From positions 3,100,001-3,164,000 of the forward strand of contig NZ_PDJJ01000001.1 in the NCBI RefSeq assembly GCF_002563715.1: a stretch of 64,000 nt of DNA, written 5' to 3'. This stretch comes from Isoptericola jiangsuensis (GTDB lineage Bacteria > Actinomycetota > Actinomycetes > Actinomycetales > Cellulomonadaceae). The notes under the pieces were generated by a model. That model searched no databases and was not told where the DNA came from. It was given only the letters and a program-made list of their open reading frames with translations. Of the stretch, positions 61,351-64,000 are shown piece by piece. Both the position numbers and the translations under genes were made by a program. Numbering within the stretch: the first letter of the stretch is position 1; every line of letters begins with the position of its first letter.

Positions 61351-61731
61351 ATGCTGAGACGTATCGGCGTCGTCGCGTCCGTCGCCGCCCTCATGGCGCT
61401 CCTGGTCTACTCGATCGCCACCGGCAACGGCATCGCCGGCTGGATCCTGTCCCTCGCGCTGCCGGTCCTCGTCGTCTGCGGCGTCGTGCGACGCCGGCTG
61501 TCCGGGCACTCCGTCTCGTCCGCCGTCCGACCCGCCGCGCAGGGCTTGAACGAGGTCCAGGGTGTCGTCCTCAACCGCCCGGGCAGCGCGGTGATCTACG
61601 GGTCTCCGGTGCGGGACGTCGCGGCGGACCACGACGCCCGCTCCCGAGAGCCGCTCCTCAGCGAGCCGGACCGGAACGGAGGCGATCCGTCGCCCGACGA
61701 CGACCGGCCGCGGTCCGGTGCCGTTGGCTAG
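61351..61731 (+). CDS. small membrane protein with acidic tail
   Basis: 126 residues, family not recognised. Two hydrophobic segments (about 5-22 and 28-45, with WILSLALPVLVVCGVV) are joined by a short TGNGIAG loop; the remaining 75 residues are polar and end in an acidic/Pro-rich tail. GGGAGG lies 10 nt before ATG 61351; GTGs at 61342 and 61348 are in frame. The stop overlaps the stop of the convergent gene: both read TAG within a shared CTAG. Confidence 0.65.
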   Translation: MLRRIGVVASVAALMALLVYSIATGNGIAGWILSLALPVLVVCGVVRRRLSGHSVSSAVRPAAQGLNEVQGVVLNRPGSAVIYGSPVRDVAADHDARSREPLLSEPDRNGGDPSPDDDRPRSGAVG

Positions 61732-63293
61732 AGCGGGCGCCGCGCCACGAACGTCACGTGCGTGTCCGGCCACGCCACCGGCTCCCCCGTGGCGGCGTCG
61801 CGCAGCGCGGCCCCCACGGACAGCCGGTTCTCCACCAGCCACTCGTTGCGCCACGGCCCGCTCACCGGGTCGACGCTGAACCCCGCACCCTCCAGCAGCT
61901 CGACCCAGTCGGGCCAGGTCATGTCGCAGAACCGCTCGTGGCACTCCGACAGCCAGGAGTCGGTGTAGTCGCGCGTGTAGAGGAACTCCGCCGCGGCGCG
62001 CAGCGTCAGCTCGGCGACGCCGTCCGCCACCCACGTCACGTCGCACGCGCCGCCGGACAGCGCCGGGAAGTCGTGCGCGAACTGCACCAGCCGCTCCGCC
62101 GGGGACAGCGCCGCCACGTGCGCGGCGACGTCCGCCGTCGGCAGGCCGTCCAGGTCGGTCGCCGTGGCGCCCGCCCCCGCGCCGTCGAGGGCGACGTGCA
62201 CGAGCCGGTCCCCGCCCTCGGGACCCAGGACGTCCGAGCACACCCACACGCCGCCCGGAGCCGTGTGCTCGAAGATCCGCCGCGCCAGCAGCTCCAGGTC
62301 CGCCCGGCCCGCCCCGTAGCTGGAGATCTCGTGCGTGAGGGCGACCGTGAACGTCGTGCTGACCGACGCCGGCGGGAACACCGCCGAGCGCAGCAGGTTG
62401 CGCTGCGCGAAGAACACGTTCGGGTTCGCGAACACGCCCTGCGCCCGACGGTGCTCCGCCTCCGCGACCAGGTGCCGCGACACGTCCACCCCGTACAGGT
62501 CCGACTCCGCCAGCCGCGGGTCGCGGGCCGCCCGCTCCAGCAGCCCGCCCGCCGCGCAGCCCAGGTCCACCACCCGGCCCGGCACGACGAACGGCGCCAC
62601 CAGGTCCCACTTGCGGTCCGACGCGTCGTCGAACGCCGCGGTGTACGTGCGGTAGTCGCGCGTCGTCGTGAGGTCCCCCTCCGTGGAGACCGTCGGGTCG
62701 GCGTGGACCAGCTCGACCTGCGCCGCCAGGCGATAACGGTCGTAGTAGGCCACGGCCTCCGGGTGCGCGAGGTCGCGCCACCGGTCGTCACCGGCGGCCA
62801 GCAGCTCCAGCACGTCCCACGGGCGCAGCGGCTCGCCCGCCCCGTCGTCGGCGCGGTCCTCCACCGGCACCACACGGAACCCCAGGTCGGCGTACATCGC
62901 GACGACGGCGGGGGTCGAGCAGGCGACCACCGTGTCCCCGGGGGTCGCCGCGACCCCCGTCGACAGCTCGACGCTCGCCAGCACCGTGCGGGCGAAGCGT
63001 GGGCTCGGCGGCACGTCCGCCACCGGCGCGACCAGCGACGGCAGCCCCTCCAGGGCCGCGACACGCTCGATCATCGCCTCGCGGCGGTGCGCCGGCACCG
63101 GGTTGCGACGGGTGCCGCTGTGCGTCGCGGACGTCACCGCCCACACGACGTCCGCGCCCTCGGCGCACTCGACCGGCACGCCGTCGGCGTCGGTCAGGTC
63201 CCCGGCGAGCAGCCGGTGCAGGTACTCCGTCTGGAAGCGCGTCACCAGGTGGTGCCGGCCGGGGAACAGGACATGTCGGACGCGCGTGGGCAT
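61728..63293 (-). CDS. NMN-adenylyltransferase-like domain fused to a class I SAM methyltransferase
   Basis: 521 residues. Residues 205-521 are a methyltransferase: motif I VVDLGCAAGG (241-250), then LYGVDVSRHLVAEAE and a late VSTTFTVALTHEISS strand. Residues 1-200 resemble nicotinamide-nucleotide adenylyltransferases: FPGRHHLVTRFQTEYL (10-25) corresponds to GRFQPFHxGH, SATHSGTRRNPVPAHRREAM to the SAQxSHTxxNPFTxxER segment, and LRPWDVLELLAAGDDRW to SGTxIRxxMxxGxxW. The second catalytic His is replaced by Gln (Q21), so adenylyl transfer may be lost. ATG 63293 has CATCCT 7 nt upstream. Function unknown. Confidence 0.7.
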   Translation of the reverse strand: MPTRVRHVLFPGRHHLVTRFQTEYLHRLLAGDLTDADGVPVECAEGADVVWAVTSATHSGTRRNPVPAHRREAMIERVAALEGLPSLVAPVADVPPSPRFARTVLASVELSTGVAATPGDTVVACSTPAVVAMYADLGFRVVPVEDRADDGAGEPLRPWDVLELLAAGDDRWRDLAHPEAVAYYDRYRLAAQVELVHADPTVSTEGDLTTTRDYRTYTAAFDDASDRKWDLVAPFVVPGRVVDLGCAAGGLLERAARDPRLAESDLYGVDVSRHLVAEAEHRRAQGVFANPNVFFAQRNLLRSAVFPPASVSTTFTVALTHEISSYGAGRADLELLARRIFEHTAPGGVWVCSDVLGPEGGDRLVHVALDGAGAGATATDLDGLPTADVAAHVAALSPAERLVQFAHDFPALSGGACDVTWVADGVAELTLRAAAEFLYTRDYTDSWLSECHERFCDMTWPDWVELLEGAGFSVDPVSGPWRNEWLVENRLSVGAALRDAATGEPVAWPDTHVTFVARRPL

Positions 63294-63328
63294 GCGCGCA
63301 AGGATGCCATCCCGCGCGCCCTGCGCCG

Positions 63329-63670
63329 TCAGGACTCCGCGTCGTCCATGATCTCGCGGACCTCCTGCGCGCACCGGCACGCCGCGGCGGTCCTCGCCGC
63401 CCACTCCAGCGCCTCGTCGCGCGTGGCGACGTCGACGACGCAGAACCCGCCGACCACGGCCTTCGTCTCCGGGAACGGGCCCGGCGTCACCGTGCCGTCC
63501 GTGCCCACGACCGTCGCCTGCTGCCGCTCCAGCCCGCCGCCGAACACCCACACCCCCGCGGCCTTCGCCTCCGCCGTCACCGCGTGGGCCGCCGCACCCA
63601 CGGCCGCGAAGTCCTCCTGCGGGATCGCGTCCATCGCACCGTCGTCGAACGAGATCAGGTACTTCGTCAT
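63329..63670 (-). CDS. YCII-related (DGPF-like) protein
   Basis: 113 residues. MTKYLISFDDGAMD, then VTPGPFPETKAVVGGFCVV (the DGPF core with PGPF in place of DGPF) and a helical AxxxAxxxA segment ending in CRCAQEVREIMDD. Two close Cys (CRC) are unusual for the family. AGGAGG precedes ATG 63670. No sigma factor adjoins it in the window, unlike the pair at 55.3-56.0 kb, so it may be a stand-alone member or one whose sigma factor lies elsewhere. Confidence 0.85.
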   Translation of the reverse strand: MTKYLISFDDGAMDAIPQEDFAAVGAAAHAVTAEAKAAGVWVFGGGLERQQATVVGTDGTVTPGPFPETKAVVGGFCVVDVATRDEALEWAARTAAACRCAQEVREIMDDAES

Positions 63671-63749
63671 CGCCGGTCCTCCTCGTGCTCGCGGCGGCCG
63701 GGCGGACGCCGCTCCGTCCCCCCGGTAGGACGGCTCCCGGCACCAGGAC

Positions 63750-64000
63750 TCATCGCCGCACGCCCGGCACCCCCTCCGACGGGGCGCCCGCGACCTCCGC
63801 GGCCAGGGCTCGGGCCTTGCGCGAGGCCGCCGCACCACCCGGTCGTGCCGCCAGGTCGGCGAGCCCGGGCCAGGTGGCCTGCTCCGCCGGGACCAGGCCC
63901 CGCCGGGCGGCCTCGCGCAGCACCGGGGCGTACTTCAGCGCGACGTCGAGGACCCGGTTGAGCCAGCGTGGCGGGCTCACGGCGTCCGCGGCGTGGCGCA
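63750..64000 (-). CDS. hypothetical protein, 5' end possibly outside the window
   Basis: The visible reading runs RHAADAVSPPRWLNRVLDVA into an Ala/Arg-rich helical region and ends GVPGVRR. GTG 63980 could be the start (76 residues), but the frame stays open to the window edge, so it may be the C-terminus of a longer protein. No family recognised. Confidence 0.45.
   Translation of the reverse strand, partial: RHAADAVSPPRWLNRVLDVALKYAPVLREAARRGLVPAEQATWPGLADLAARPGGAAASRKARALAAEVAGAPSEGVPGVRR

Overview
The window is a chromosomal stretch of a very high-GC actinobacterium (well above 70 % G+C by eye, GTG and TTG starts common). A mycothiol S-conjugate amidase, a WhiB1-type regulator, PdtaS, HemQ with a cysteine-ligated ferrochelatase, and the order Z-isoprenyl synthase / hemolysin III / small membrane protein / mca / DUF4307 / greA all point to Actinobacteria. 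The CebEFG-type cellobiose locus and the gene mix suggest Micrococcales, most likely Cellulomonadaceae or Promicromonosporaceae (Cellulosimicrobium- or Isoptericola-like). That placement is inference. I saw no rRNA, tRNA, CRISPR array, transposase or phage module, and no gene-free stretch longer than about 250 bases.

Layout. 1-10.3 kb: cell-envelope polysaccharide genes (UDP-glucose dehydrogenase, a PGRP amidase with C-terminal repeats, two LytR-CpsA-Psr ligases, GtrA), an unknown four-helix membrane protein and purEK. 10.3-18.1 kb: two complete two-component systems, back to back, then a MacB/FtsX-type ABC transporter with a perfect 18-bp palindrome upstream. 18.2-25.2 kb: an orphan EccC/EssC-like FtsK ATPase with a small membrane-protein gene nested antisense in its 3' end, whiB1, pdtaS and a DUF2505 gene. 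25.2-31.6 kb: cebE-cebF-cebG-bgl-cebR for cello-oligosaccharide uptake and hydrolysis, with four CebR-like boxes in front and GC-rich hairpins between genes. 31.5-33.9 kb: acyltransferase/patatin pair and a DUF6221 gene.

34-45.7 kb: bifunctional PutA divergent from glutamate dehydrogenase (proline to glutamate to 2-oxoglutarate), a PrmC-like methyltransferase with an altered motif, a TspO-like protein, cpfC-hemQ (last steps of coproporphyrin-dependent heme synthesis), an ECF41 sigma factor with its carboxymuconolactone decarboxylase partner, and glycerate kinase with a MarR regulator. 46-51.2 kb: the conserved Z-isoprenyl synthase to greA block. 51.4-53.9 kb: ectABC (ectoine). 54-56.2 kb: an ECF42 sigma factor with two DGPF proteins and a 53-residue leading gene. 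56.3-64 kb: threonine dehydratase, AI-2E transporter, YdeI-like protein, CPA1 antiporter, a protein that looks like an NMN-adenylyltransferase domain fused to a methyltransferase, another YCII protein and a hypothetical gene at the edge.

Recurrent themes: many genes are translationally coupled by ATGA, GTGA or TGATG overlaps. At least seven genes have a TANNNT-like -10 box exactly 6 nt before the start codon (leaderless transcripts). Operon ends carry long, often perfect hairpins. Both ECF sigma factors have a matching promoter in front of their own operon. The least explained items are the NMNAT-like/methyltransferase fusion, the orphan EccC-like ATPase with its nested antisense gene, and the 53-residue gene of the ECF42 operon.
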